A stretch of DNA of 64,000 nt from Singulisphaera sp. GP187. Its GTDB lineage: Bacteria > Planctomycetota > Planctomycetia > Isosphaerales > Isosphaeraceae. The stretch covers positions 62,001 through 126,000 of the forward strand of contig NZ_FSRB01000001.1 of the NCBI RefSeq assembly GCF_900129635.1, read 5' to 3'. The notes under the pieces are model-generated. The model did no database searches and was not told the DNA's origin. It saw only the letters and a program-made list of their open reading frames with translations. The position numbers and the translations under genes are program-made. Shown one piece after another: positions 37,723 through 46,511 of this stretch (positions are counted from its first letter, which is position 1; each line of letters starts with the position of its first letter).

Positions 37723-38737
37723 CGGCGGCTCCCTTCCGGACCGGGATGTCTTCCAGGAGCCTCTTGATGATCGAGTCACTCGACTCGCCGGCGGCCTGCG
37801 CGTTGTAGTTGATCACGATCCGGTGCCGGAGCACCGGCCGGGCCACGGTCTGAATGTCGTCGATCGAGACGCTCGGCCGACCCGCCAGGGCGGCGCGTGC
37901 CTTCGAGGCGAGGATCAGGGACTGCCCGGCGCGAGGCCCCGCGCCCCAGGAGACCCAATCACCGACATATTTGGGGCCGCCGTGCTCGGGGCCGCGGGTC
38001 GCCCGGACCAGGTCCATCGAATAGTCGATGCACTGATCCGAGACCGGCACCCGCCGGACCAGGCGTTGCAGGGTCGCGATCCGTTCGCCGGAGATGAGTG
38101 GGGTGATCTCCGGCTGTTCCACGCCGGTGGTGATCCGGTAGATCCGCCGCTCTTCGTCGGGCGTGGGGTAGTTGATGAAGATCTTGAACAGGAACCGGTC
38201 GAGCTGGGCCTCGGGGAGCGGGTACGTCCCTTCTTGTTCGATCGGGTTCTGGGTCGCCAGGACGAAGAAGGGGTCGGGGAGCGGGTGGCGGTGGCCGCCG
38301 ACGGTCACTTGCCGTTCCTGCATCGCCTCGAGCAGCGCGGCCTGGGTTTTCGGGGGTGTCCGGTTGATCTCGTCGGCCAGGATCAGGTTGGCGAAGATCG
38401 GTCCGTGGACGAACCGCAATTCCCGGGCGCCCGTGGTCCGGTCTTCGTAGAGGACCTCGGTGCCGGTGATGTCGCTGGGCATCAGGTCGGGCGTGAACTG
38501 GATCCGGTTGAACTCGAGCGAGAGCGACCGCGCCAGGGAGTTGACCATCAAGGTCTTGGCGAGGCCGGGGACCCCTTCGAGGATGCAATGTCCGCGGGCG
38601 AAGACGGCGATCAGCAGTTGATCGACGACGTCGTCCTGGCCCACGATCTGCCGAGCGATTTGCTGGCGGATCTGTTGGTGGGCGGTGCGCAGTTCGTCCA
38701 GTTCGGCGAGGTCGAGATCCTCGGTCGCGGTACTCAA
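37691..38737 (-). CDS. MoxR-family AAA+ ATPase
   Basis: 348 aa. Walker A GVPGLAKT (residues about 60-67), Walker B LILADEINR, sensor-1 region ATQNPIEQEGTYPLPE and an arginine finger in DRFLF are all present, so ATP hydrolysis is expected. MoxR proteins act as oligomeric chaperones that insert metals or mature partner complexes carrying VWA domains. The gene starts 19 bases after the squalene-cyclase-like gene and overlaps the DUF58 gene. It is the likely motor of the whole train. Confidence 0.93.
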   Translation of the reverse strand: MSTATEDLDLAELDELRTAHQQIRQQIARQIVGQDDVVDQLLIAVFARGHCILEGVPGLAKTLMVNSLARSLSLEFNRIQFTPDLMPSDITGTEVLYEDRTTGARELRFVHGPIFANLILADEINRTPPKTQAALLEAMQERQVTVGGHRHPLPDPFFVLATQNPIEQEGTYPLPEAQLDRFLFKIFINYPTPDEERRIYRITTGVEQPEITPLISGERIATLQRLVRRVPVSDQCIDYSMDLVRATRGPEHGGPKYVGDWVSWGAGPRAGQSLILASKARAALAGRPSVSIDDIQTVARPVLRHRIVINYNAQAAGESSDSIIKRLLEDIPVRKGAADAAVADVFRS

Positions 38738-38756
38738 GATCGCGTCCCCTTCCTTC

Positions 38757-39869
38757 TCAGCGCTGAAAGACAGGTAAGTATTTGTACGGAAGTTGCAGGA
38801 TGACGACGGCGATCGCGGTCCCGTAGACCTGTCCGATCCCGTCGCCGTTCCACGAGCCGTCGCCCCCCTGCATGGCGATCAACTGGTCGCGGGTGGCGGG
38901 GAAGTACTTGTCCCAGTACTCATCGCCCGCCATGTAGAATCCTTGGGCGGCGTAGAGGTGGGAGTAGAACGCGTGGCCCCCCCCTTTGTTCCAGCCTTCG
39001 CTGGCCCGGAACTGGCCCCAGACGTATTTCAAGCAGTCGGTCGCGATCGGGCTCTCGAACTGGCCGGCGTTGTAGAGGGTGGCCACGGCGGCCGCCGAGA
39101 TCGCGAGCCGCGGTCCGCCCCCGGCGGAAAGCGAGTACTGGATCCCCCCTTCGGGCGTTCGGCACTTTTCGAGGTAGTTCGCGGCCTCGTCGATCACGGC
39201 CTTGGGGACGAGGAACCCCGAGTTCTGCGCGGCCCGCAGCGCTTGCACCTGGGTCACCGTGACCGAACCTTCGTCCCCGCCGCCGGGAATGTAAGTCCAG
39301 CCCCCTGCGCTGCTCTGGCCCTGGCTGGTGAGTGTCACCGCCTTGCGGACCGTCTCGCCGACCTGGCGGCGGAGCGACTCCTTGGTGATCATGCCGTAGA
39401 CCGACGCCAGAAACATCAAGGCGAAGCCGTGCCCATGCATCGGCTGTCCGCTGTCCTGCGACGGCCCGGTAATCAGGCCGGTCGGCGTGGCGCAGCGGAC
39501 GAGGAATTCGACGGCCCCTTGGACGTTCCGCGAGTATTTGCCCCGGGTCGGCGAGTTGCCGTGGGCCAGGAAGGCGGTTCCGGCCAGGCCGGTCATGGCG
39601 ACCGGGTACGCCTGGCCGCCGCCGGTGATCCAAGACCCGTCGTCGGCCTGCTGCGCGGCGAGGTAGTCCAGGCCCTTGGTCACGGCCCGCAACGCCTCGG
39701 ACGTCACGTGCTTGGGGAGCACCTCTTTCTCTTGCGCCCCGAGGTAGCGGGTAGCGAGGGGGCCGAGTCCGAGCAGCCCCGCCCCGGCCAGGGGGGCCGT
39801 GCCGCAGCCCTGCAAGAAGGCGCGGCGGAGCAACAACCGCCGATCTCCGTCTGTGGTTCGCGGACTCAT
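38757..39869 (-). CDS. Exported prenyltransferase/squalene-cyclase-like alpha-toroid protein
   Basis: 370 aa. The N-terminus has a twin-arginine-like leader (RRAFLQGCGTAPLAGAGLLG). The rest is a run of alpha-alpha repeats of the squalene oxidase/prenyltransferase type: LDYLAAQQADDGSWITGG, TGLAGTAFLAHGNSPTRG, LMFLASVYGM, SAAAVATLYNAGQF and MQGGDGSWNGDGIGQVYGTA. The cyclase DxDD motif was not seen, so it is probably not a terpene cyclase; such exported toroids are common in planctomycetes and may bind or modify proteins or glycans. It overlaps the SIMPL gene by ATGA and precedes moxR by 19 bases. Confidence 0.85.
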   Translation of the reverse strand: MSPRTTDGDRRLLLRRAFLQGCGTAPLAGAGLLGLGPLATRYLGAQEKEVLPKHVTSEALRAVTKGLDYLAAQQADDGSWITGGGQAYPVAMTGLAGTAFLAHGNSPTRGKYSRNVQGAVEFLVRCATPTGLITGPSQDSGQPMHGHGFALMFLASVYGMITKESLRRQVGETVRKAVTLTSQGQSSAGGWTYIPGGGDEGSVTVTQVQALRAAQNSGFLVPKAVIDEAANYLEKCRTPEGGIQYSLSAGGGPRLAISAAAVATLYNAGQFESPIATDCLKYVWGQFRASEGWNKGGGHAFYSHLYAAQGFYMAGDEYWDKYFPATRDQLIAMQGGDGSWNGDGIGQVYGTAIAVVILQLPYKYLPVFQR

Positions 39870-40744
39870 TGGGTCGAGGCCCTCCCGGTTTCCACCGGAA
39901 TCGGCGTCGAGTCGAAGCGGACCATCAGCACGACCCGCACCGGGATCGCCTCGAACCGCGCGGATTCCAGACGCTTTTGTGCCGGCGTCTCGTCGTCTTG
40001 GGGCGGCCCGTAGTTGTAGGGCGAGGACGGTTTATCGCCCGGCGACGTGCTGACGCGAACCCCGGCCACCGGTCCCAGCTTGGCGCGGCTCAGCTTCGCC
40101 AACCGTTGCGCCTGCGTCTCGGCGTCGGCGATCGCCTTGCCGTACGCCTCTTCCTCCAATTTGTCGAAGTCGTCGAGGATGAACCGGACGAGCCCGTTCG
40201 ATTGATTGAAGCGGCCGTAGTAATAGGCGGCGTAGGGGTCCTGAGTGGACCCGACCTTCCCCCCCGCGTCCTGGGCGACATCGAGCAGCTTGGCGACGAG
40301 CTGCAACAGCGCTTCTTCATCCAGTTTGCGGATGTTTGAACATTTGATAATCAGCTTCCGGGTGAGCTGGACTTCCGTCTTAGCCTTGCGACTGGGCTGG
40401 GAGTCGAAGAAGTAGGGGTTAAACTGGGCCCCCTTCTGGTCGACGTGCAGGCCCCGCTCCTCCACCGTGACGTTGTCGAGCTTGAGGGCGACGAACGCCT
40501 CCTGAAGCCGTCGTTTGGCGTCTCGGTATTTGACGATCGCGTCGGCGGTCAGTTCCGAAGAGGCGGTGACCTCGATGTCGATCTCCAGCCGGTTCGGCTT
40601 GGCCGAGACCGATCCTTTGCCGGTGACGGCGAACCCCTGAAAGTTCCCCTCCGAGCCTTGTCCGAAATACTGGGCCCAGGCCGGACGCGACGCCCCGGTG
40701 AGCGCCAGCGCCACGACGATGACCGCGATGCTCGACCTAGTCAT
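39866..40744 (-). CDS. Exported SIMPL-domain (DUF541) protein
   Basis: 292 aa from the ATG at 40744, which overlaps the end of the propeller gene by eight bases; the longer frame to 40789 is less likely because the leader starts here (SSIAVIVVALALTGASRPAWA). The mature part is a SIMPL/DUF541 domain (VTGKGSVSAKPNRLEIDIEV; LDNVTVEERGLHVDQKGA; VQLTRKLIIKC). Relatives are periplasmic or outer-membrane proteins, some linked to oxidative stress; a biochemical activity is not known. Coupled on both sides to its neighbours. Confidence 0.9.
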   Translation of the reverse strand: MTRSSIAVIVVALALTGASRPAWAQYFGQGSEGNFQGFAVTGKGSVSAKPNRLEIDIEVTASSELTADAIVKYRDAKRRLQEAFVALKLDNVTVEERGLHVDQKGAQFNPYFFDSQPSRKAKTEVQLTRKLIIKCSNIRKLDEEALLQLVAKLLDVAQDAGGKVGSTQDPYAAYYYGRFNQSNGLVRFILDDFDKLEEEAYGKAIADAETQAQRLAKLSRAKLGPVAGVRVSTSPGDKPSSPYNYGPPQDDETPAQKRLESARFEAIPVRVVLMVRFDSTPIPVETGRASTQ

Positions 40745-42854
40745 CCGATATCCTCGTCTTGGGGGTCGCCGGGCCCGCGTCGACACCACCGACGGCCACG
40801 GCCGCGGGCGTCACGATCGGGTAGGCCGAAATGGTGCGGTTGGTGACCGCCAGAAGTAAAGGTCCGTTCAGGTACAGATCGCCCCCGTCCGAGCCGGTGT
40901 CGTCGCCCCGGAAGATCCGTCGGACTTCGCCCGTCTTGGGGTTGATCTCAAAGATTCCGCGCGGGGTGAGCTGCCAGAGGCCGCCCGGTCGGACGAGGAC
41001 CTGGTTTTCCGCACTGCCGCCTGGCACGCGGGTCGCCCAGACCAGCTTCCGAGTGCGGAGATCCAAGGCGCTGAGCTCGGGGCCGCCGAGGTATAGGGCC
41101 TGGTCGTCGACGCCGACGATCCGCGCCGACTTGGCGATCGGCCGGTCCCACAGCAGCTTCATCTGATCCGAGTCAATCGCGTAGATATGCTCCGACTTCG
41201 TCCCTTTGGCGAACAAGGCCTCGCCGGACCGAACCGGCGTGCTGCTGGCGGTCGTCGGCTCGGTGTCCGTCATCCGGTAAAAGAACCGGTTCATGGAGTC
41301 GGGCGGGTCCGTCTTGTAGCCGTAGCCCCAATCGAGGTCCCCCGATTCGGCGTCCAGCCGCGCGAGGACGCCGACGTGCGTGTCGACGTAGACCGCTCCG
41401 GCCTGGTGGAACAGCCGTGGCTGGGGCGACGTATCGCTCATCCCATAATAAAAATACTGCTGCCCTTGTCGCGAGACCCCGATTTCTGTCTTCCAGAGCA
41501 GTTTGCCGTCGTGGGCCCGGATCGCCAGGACATACTGTTGGGGCTGGCCCTGCTGCTGATTCATCGGGGTCTTGGCCGCGACGAACAGCGTGCCGCCGAC
41601 CAGGATCGGCGCTCCGACGAGGTCGACCTGGGCGTAGTCGGGCAGAGACGTCGTCTGCCAGACGACGTCCCCATCATCGGTCCGTCGGCAGACCAGGCGG
41701 AACGGGGCCATCTGGTTCGGATCATTGAGGTCCCGGGTCAAGGTCCAGAGATGGCTTTTCGAGGCCACCATCGTAAACCGGGCGGGGTTGATCATCCGGG
41801 CTTGATTTTGCGTTGCCGGGATATCGAGGTTGTGGAACGATGCCGAGCGCCAGATCAGCTTGCCGGTGTTGAGGTCGAGCGCGAAGATGTATCCCAGGAA
41901 ATTCGCGTAGAGCCGTGACCCGTCGACCGCCACGGCCGGAATCGCGCCGCTCAGCGGATTCGCGTGCCATTGGGTCTGTTCCGCGGGGGTCATCCCGGCG
42001 ACCACCGACTCGCTGAACCGCATTTGCCAGACGGCGGGGATGGTTTTCGAGAGGTTGGGCCCTGCCTCCGACCGTCCGGCCGACCCCGCCGGGGCGAGAT
42101 CCTTGGCCGCCTGGTGCTTCGAAGTCCCCTCACCCAGGTAGCGGGTCAGATGCTCGGCGGCCGGAGCGGTTTGCCCGCCGAGCGTCACTTTCTCCCCGGC
42201 ATAGCGATCGGCCAGGTCGCGACGGAGCGCGACGATCTCCGCCTGCCGCCCCGCGCGAGCGAGAGCGAGAGCTGCCTTGACCGCGATCAGGGCCGGGGAG
42301 AGGTCGGTGTCGGGGCGTTCCCGGAGCACGGCCAGCCAGCAGTCGGCCGCCCGGTCAAACCGTCCCATCTCGAAGTAGAGGTCACCCAGGCGATCGGCCG
42401 CGTTGTCGCCGATGGTCGTGGGGAAATAGGCTGAGTAGATCCGTTCCAGCGTCTTCAGTTCGGTCGGCCCCTCGGCCTCGTCGAACAACTTTTTCGCCTC
42501 ATCGTCGTAGAAGAGGCGATAGGCGACCTGGCCCTCGGGCGAGAGTTCGCCGAGCACATCGCGGCGCTTGCGGGCGACCGGAATGATAAACCCCTTCTGG
42601 CCGTCGACGAACCGGAGCGCCTGGGCGTCGGGAATCGAGTAGAGCGACTTCAACGCGCGTTCCCAGGCTCCCCGCCTGCGGAACCGGTCGTAATCATCGA
42701 ACGCTTCCTTCACCTCGCTGGAAGCGGGCGGCATTTGCAGGGGACGATCCGGCCGGTCGTTCGTGACCTTCTCGGGATCGTCCTCTTTGGCCTGCCCGAG
42801 CACGAGTGCCGGAAACCACAAGAGTGTCATGATCGTAAAACGTACGACTTTCAT
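40737..42854 (-). CDS. Exported PQQ-type beta-propeller protein with helical N-terminus
   Basis: 705 aa with a leader (FTIMTLLWFPALVLGQA). Residues about 50-260 are helical and TPR-like (RLGDLYFEMGRFDRAADCWL; LIAVKAALALARAGRQAEIV). From about 290 the protein is a BamB/PQQ-like propeller with blades marked by LNTGKLIWRSAS, AHDGKLLWKTEIG, AESGDLDWGYGYK, MKLLWDRPI, LRTRKLVWATRVPG and PKTGEVRRIFRG. It is not an obvious dehydrogenase; a scaffold or assembly role is likely. First gene of the train, so the promoter should lie in 42855-43460. Confidence 0.88.
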   Translation of the reverse strand: MKVVRFTIMTLLWFPALVLGQAKEDDPEKVTNDRPDRPLQMPPASSEVKEAFDDYDRFRRRGAWERALKSLYSIPDAQALRFVDGQKGFIIPVARKRRDVLGELSPEGQVAYRLFYDDEAKKLFDEAEGPTELKTLERIYSAYFPTTIGDNAADRLGDLYFEMGRFDRAADCWLAVLRERPDTDLSPALIAVKAALALARAGRQAEIVALRRDLADRYAGEKVTLGGQTAPAAEHLTRYLGEGTSKHQAAKDLAPAGSAGRSEAGPNLSKTIPAVWQMRFSESVVAGMTPAEQTQWHANPLSGAIPAVAVDGSRLYANFLGYIFALDLNTGKLIWRSASFHNLDIPATQNQARMINPARFTMVASKSHLWTLTRDLNDPNQMAPFRLVCRRTDDGDVVWQTTSLPDYAQVDLVGAPILVGGTLFVAAKTPMNQQQGQPQQYVLAIRAHDGKLLWKTEIGVSRQGQQYFYYGMSDTSPQPRLFHQAGAVYVDTHVGVLARLDAESGDLDWGYGYKTDPPDSMNRFFYRMTDTEPTTASSTPVRSGEALFAKGTKSEHIYAIDSDQMKLLWDRPIAKSARIVGVDDQALYLGGPELSALDLRTRKLVWATRVPGGSAENQVLVRPGGLWQLTPRGIFEINPKTGEVRRIFRGDDTGSDGGDLYLNGPLLLAVTNRTISAYPIVTPAAVAVGGVDAGPATPKTRISDD

Positions 42855-43461
42855 GTCACTCCATTGTTCTAGGATTTATTGGCTCAATCGGCACATGAAA
42901 CGTCGCGACGTCGGAGTCGACGGCTCGACGAACCACCGCAGGCCAATTCTCTGAGTTTCGCCTTGGCCACGATCAGATGTTTTAGATCGACTCTCGGAAG
43001 TTCGTCTTACTTTCGTCGAAGGTCGGAGTCAATTGCAAGTGAATTCCTTAAGAAATCTCAACGCACCACGCGAACCGAACCACCAGCCCCCCTCTCTGAA
43101 CCGTTTCCGGCCGAGGGGCGACCGCGCCTAACCATTTTGAGAAAACAGGTTTAGGGACGCGCCGGAATCGCTGTTCCGACCCGTTCAGGACGACGGTCGG
43201 ACTCGGATTTTTAGCAAGGCTTAGGACCGTTTGGTTCACGAAATCCGGATCTGAAGCGAATCCTGTTGCCATGTCATGGTGATGCGTTCGCGCGGCGTCC
43301 GGATCCATGGCGTTCCCTCTCTTGAGTTTGCGGTCGTTCCGCGCGCATTCTGGCTTCGTCTTGAAGTCTCGGTCTCAGCCAGTCGAAAACCGCGGGTGCC
43401 AAGCGACGTCCGATCCTCGGTCGATTTCGCCTCGATTGCTTTTGGTTCTGAGCACCCGTAG
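42855..43461. other. Intergenic region upstream of the MoxR/VWA train
   Basis: About 600 bases, less GC-rich in 42855-43060 than the flanking genes. No protein with a leader, ribosome site or family match was found on either strand. The promoter for the 21-kb minus-strand train should lie in 42855-43060. No operator was recognised. Confidence 0.5.
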
Positions 43462-43968
43462 TCAGGGAGCGATCCCTTCTTGCCACAGAGCCTCCAAGTC
43501 GAGTCGTCGGGTGAACATGTTCAGGTTTCCGTCTGGAGTCCGGGGCCACTGTTCCTGGGGCCGATCCCAGTACAGTTCGACGCCGTTCTGGTCCGGGTCC
43601 CGGAGGTAGAGTGCTTCGCTCACCCCATGGTCGCTGGCCCCGTCGAGCGGGATGCCCGCCGCCAGCACACGCCTTAACGCTTTCGCCAGCGCGGCCCTTG
43701 TCGGGTAGAGGATCGCGAGGTGATACAGGCCGGTGGTGCCGGGCGAGGGGGGGGACCCACCATCGCTCTCCCATGTGTTCAAGCCAATATGGTGATGATA
43801 ACCCCCCGCCGAGAGGAACGCCGCCTGGCCCCCGAATCGCTGGGTCAGTTCAAACCCAAGAACGCCGCGGTAAAATCCCAACGCCCGATCCAGATCGGCG
43901 ACCTTCAGGTGGATGTGGCCGATTCGTACGCCCGGATCAATGGGCGGAATATTTGTGTTTTGATTCAT
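43462..43968 (-). CDS. VOC-family (glyoxalase/dioxygenase fold) protein
   Basis: 168 aa from the ATG at 43968; the open frame continues to 44304 but the added part has no protein-like character. Two beta-alpha-beta-beta-beta VOC modules are visible: IGHIHLKVADLDRALGFYRG with FLSAGGYHHHIGLNTW, and LYHLAILYPTRAALAKALRR with LYLRDPDQNGVELYWDRP. Metal ligands are plausible at His of GHIHLKV, His in YHLAIL, and Glu in GVELYWD. The family includes glyoxalases and extradiol dioxygenases; the 'catechol 2,3-dioxygenase-like' annotation of relatives does not prove activity. Isolated gene. Confidence 0.88.
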   Translation of the reverse strand: MNQNTNIPPIDPGVRIGHIHLKVADLDRALGFYRGVLGFELTQRFGGQAAFLSAGGYHHHIGLNTWESDGGSPPSPGTTGLYHLAILYPTRAALAKALRRVLAAGIPLDGASDHGVSEALYLRDPDQNGVELYWDRPQEQWPRTPDGNLNMFTRRLDLEALWQEGIAP

Positions 43969-44393
43969 GAGAAAGTGTCGCTCCTGGCGAGAAAAGCACG
44001 GTCTCGATCGAGCGAGATCCCGGTCGCGCCGCGCGACCGTTGCGGGCACAATCGTGTCGACAGTTCTGTTTTCCAGCCTGGACGGGGCGATCGTCAAGAA
44101 CCGGGAATGAAACTCATGTTCGACCTTGTCAAGACATGAGAGGGACGGGACCCTGCGTCCAAGGTGAGTGGCCCCGTCTTTCTGAAAACGGGCAAGGTCG
44201 TCAACATGTTGACAATCGCCTTCGGGACGGAACGGAGTTTGGCGTTCAGGGGACTTAGGCAATACGCGGGGGATCGAAATCTTCGCTCCGGCCCTGTTTT
44301 GCAACGGTTCGCGTTGACCCGATCGCGGGACTGTGCTTCGATGGCGGCGTTGTTTCGCAGGGTGGCGAAGCTTGGTCTCCTGAAGCGATCCGA
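43969..44393. other. Divergent intergenic region between VOC and xseA genes
   Basis: About 425 bases, presumed to hold both promoters. Short frames here show no ribosome site or recognisable product. No RNA gene or operator was recognised. Confidence 0.4.
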
Positions 44394-46184
44394 ATGACGT
44401 TCAACCCCCGTGTCGATTTGCGGGTCCCCTTCGTCGAGAAGGAGGACGCCAAGGCCCTTGGGGCACGCTGGGATTCCCAGAAAAAGCTCTGGTACGCCCC
44501 GCCGGGAGCCGACCTCGATCACCTCAAACGTTGGGTCCCCAAAGACGCCAGAGCCCCGACTTTCTCCGTCGCGATCGCCAACCCCGACGAGGAATCCGAG
44601 AAGGGCATCTCCCTCTCGGATTTATTGTCCCAGGTGAGAGGGGTGATCGAGGAGGGCCTACCGACCGCGGTCTGGGTCCGGGCCGAGATTAGTGAGCTGT
44701 CGGGCAAGAACGGCAATCTCTATCCGAAGTTGACCCAGCGCAACGAGCAGGGCGACATTCTCGCCCAGTCGAAGTCGGTCATCTGGAAGAGTCGGGCCGC
44801 GGCGATCACGCAGAAGTTCATCGAGGCGACCGGCGAGGGATTGAAGCCTGATATCAAGATTCTTTGCCTGGTCAGGATCCGGTTCGACCCGCTTTTCGGT
44901 CTCGACCTGATCATTGAGGACGTGGATCCAGCCTACACGGTCGGCGATCTCGCCGCCAAGCTCGCCCGGATTCGGGAATGGCTGGTCAGGGAAGCGCTGT
45001 ACGACCAGAACCAGGGTCTTCCTGCGCCGGTCGAGTTCGTCCGGGTCGCCGTCATCAGTCCCGAGAGCTCCGCCGGCCTGGGCGACTTCCGGCGCGAGAC
45101 CGACCGGCTCCACCACGCCGGGCTCTGCGAATTCCTCTTCTTCGGGGCGACCTTTCAGGGAGTGAACGCGCCGTCCTCGATCCGTTCGGCTTTGAATGAG
45201 GCGCTCGCCGCCCACCGCCAGCGCCCGTTCGACGTCTTGGTCATCATCCGGGGAGGCGGGTCGGTCACGGACCTGGCCTGGCTCAACGACCTCGAACTGG
45301 CCCGGCTGGTCTGTCGTTCGCCCATCCCTGTTCTGACCGGGATCGGGCACGAGCGCGATTCGACGATCCTCGATGAGGTCGCTCATCGCCGGTTCGATAC
45401 GCCGTCGAAGGTCGCCCTCTTCCTCACCACCACGATCCGGGACAACGCCTTGGCGGCGATCAATGCGCTCGCCCAGGTCAAACTGCAAGTTGCCCGGATC
45501 CTCACCCGCGAGCGTACGGCGCTCGCCACCCAGGCCGATCGGCTCGAAGCCGGCGTTCGGTCGATGACCCAGCAGGCTGAGGACGATCAACGGAAGTTCC
45601 TCGCCGTGGTTCGCACCGCGACCCACTTCCAGTTGCGCGAGGCGAGCCAGTCCCTTGAGGCTGGGTTGATCCGCCTGGTGGATCAGGCGGAGCAAACGGT
45701 CAGCGAAGCGGAATTCACCCTCAAGCAGTCGATGGAGTCGGTCGCGCACCGCTCTCAGCTTCAACTCGGAACCCAGACCGCGACGATCGAGAAGGTGGCC
45801 AGCGCGATCGCGCTTCAGGCCACGGCGAAGATCGAGGCGGCGGGCTCCGAGCTCGAGCACCGCCAAAATCAACTCGCCAGGGCCGCGGGCCGCTGGTTCA
45901 AGACGGCGCAGGGTGATCTTGAAGAGTCGCTCGGCGCCATGGCGGTGCGTGCCGTCACGACGGCCGAGGCTGCGAAGCACGGTGTGGAGACCTATGCCCG
46001 GATCGTCGTCGGGCTCGGTCCCCAGGCCACGCTCCGCCGCGGTTTCTCGATCGTCCGGGACGAGGCGAACCGGCCGATCACGAGCCGGCAGGGGGCGATT
46101 GGGATTGCGGAATTCACCGTGCAGTTCCACGACGGGCACGTGTCGGTCGCCAACCGAGATTTTGATGGGGGACGCGTTAGATGA
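44394..46184 (+). CDS. xseA: Exodeoxyribonuclease VII large subunit with N-terminal DUF5710 module
   Basis: 596 aa, well over the usual 400-450. Residues 5-50 (RVDLRVPFVEKEDAKALGAR; WDSQKKLWYAPP; LKRWVP) are a DUF5710 module, a short domain better known from plasmid primases and other DNA-handling proteins. Residues about 70-165 are the OB-fold (AVWVRAEISELSGKNGNLY), and the rest is the ExoVII catalytic region (VAVISPESSAGLGDFRRET; VLVIIRGGGSVTDLAWLND; IPVLTGIGHERDSTILDEVA) followed by the long coiled coil and the conserved C-terminus (LGPQATLRRGFSIVRDEA). It degrades single-stranded DNA with XseB. The start overlaps the upstream region without a strong ribosome site. ATGA overlap with xseB. 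Confidence 0.92.
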   Translation: MTFNPRVDLRVPFVEKEDAKALGARWDSQKKLWYAPPGADLDHLKRWVPKDARAPTFSVAIANPDEESEKGISLSDLLSQVRGVIEEGLPTAVWVRAEISELSGKNGNLYPKLTQRNEQGDILAQSKSVIWKSRAAAITQKFIEATGEGLKPDIKILCLVRIRFDPLFGLDLIIEDVDPAYTVGDLAAKLARIREWLVREALYDQNQGLPAPVEFVRVAVISPESSAGLGDFRRETDRLHHAGLCEFLFFGATFQGVNAPSSIRSALNEALAAHRQRPFDVLVIIRGGGSVTDLAWLNDLELARLVCRSPIPVLTGIGHERDSTILDEVAHRRFDTPSKVALFLTTTIRDNALAAINALAQVKLQVARILTRERTALATQADRLEAGVRSMTQQAEDDQRKFLAVVRTATHFQLREASQSLEAGLIRLVDQAEQTVSEAEFTLKQSMESVAHRSQLQLGTQTATIEKVASAIALQATAKIEAAGSELEHRQNQLARAAGRWFKTAQGDLEESLGAMAVRAVTTAEAAKHGVETYARIVVGLGPQATLRRGFSIVRDEANRPITSRQGAIGIAEFTVQFHDGHVSVANRDFDGGRVR

Positions 46185-46492
46185 GCAGCGACCTGGACAG
46201 CACCAGTTTCAACAAGAACTACAAGGTTTTGAAGGAGACCGCCGACTGGCTCTCCGGGCAGAATGAGCCGGACATCGATCAGCTCGTCCCGAAGGTCGAG
46301 AAGGCGATGAAGGCGTACACGATCTGCAAGGACCGGCTGGACAAGGTGCAGGCCACCTTGGGGCAATACTTTCAGCAGGATGGGACCGTGGCGGACTCAA
46401 CGGTCCCGGTGGATGGTGACGGACGGGTGCGGAAGGCGCGAAAGGCGACGCGGTCTGAACCGGATCGAGAGGACGAAGACCCCGCGTTCTGA
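46181..46492 (+). CDS. xseB: Exodeoxyribonuclease VII small subunit
   Basis: 103 aa, overlapping xseA by ATGA. The N-terminal 65 residues form the two-helix XseB domain (NKNYKVLKETADWLSGQ; DIDQLVPKVEKAMKAYTICK; LDKVQATLGQYFQ). The C-terminal 35 residues are a charged tail beyond the normal end, rich in Arg, Lys, Asp and Glu. XseB binds XseA in a several-to-one ratio; translational coupling fits that. Confidence 0.88.
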   Translation: MSSDLDSTSFNKNYKVLKETADWLSGQNEPDIDQLVPKVEKAMKAYTICKDRLDKVQATLGQYFQQDGTVADSTVPVDGDGRVRKARKATRSEPDREDEDPAF

Positions 46493-46511
46493 ACGGCGTG
46501 CCGGCCGCCCG

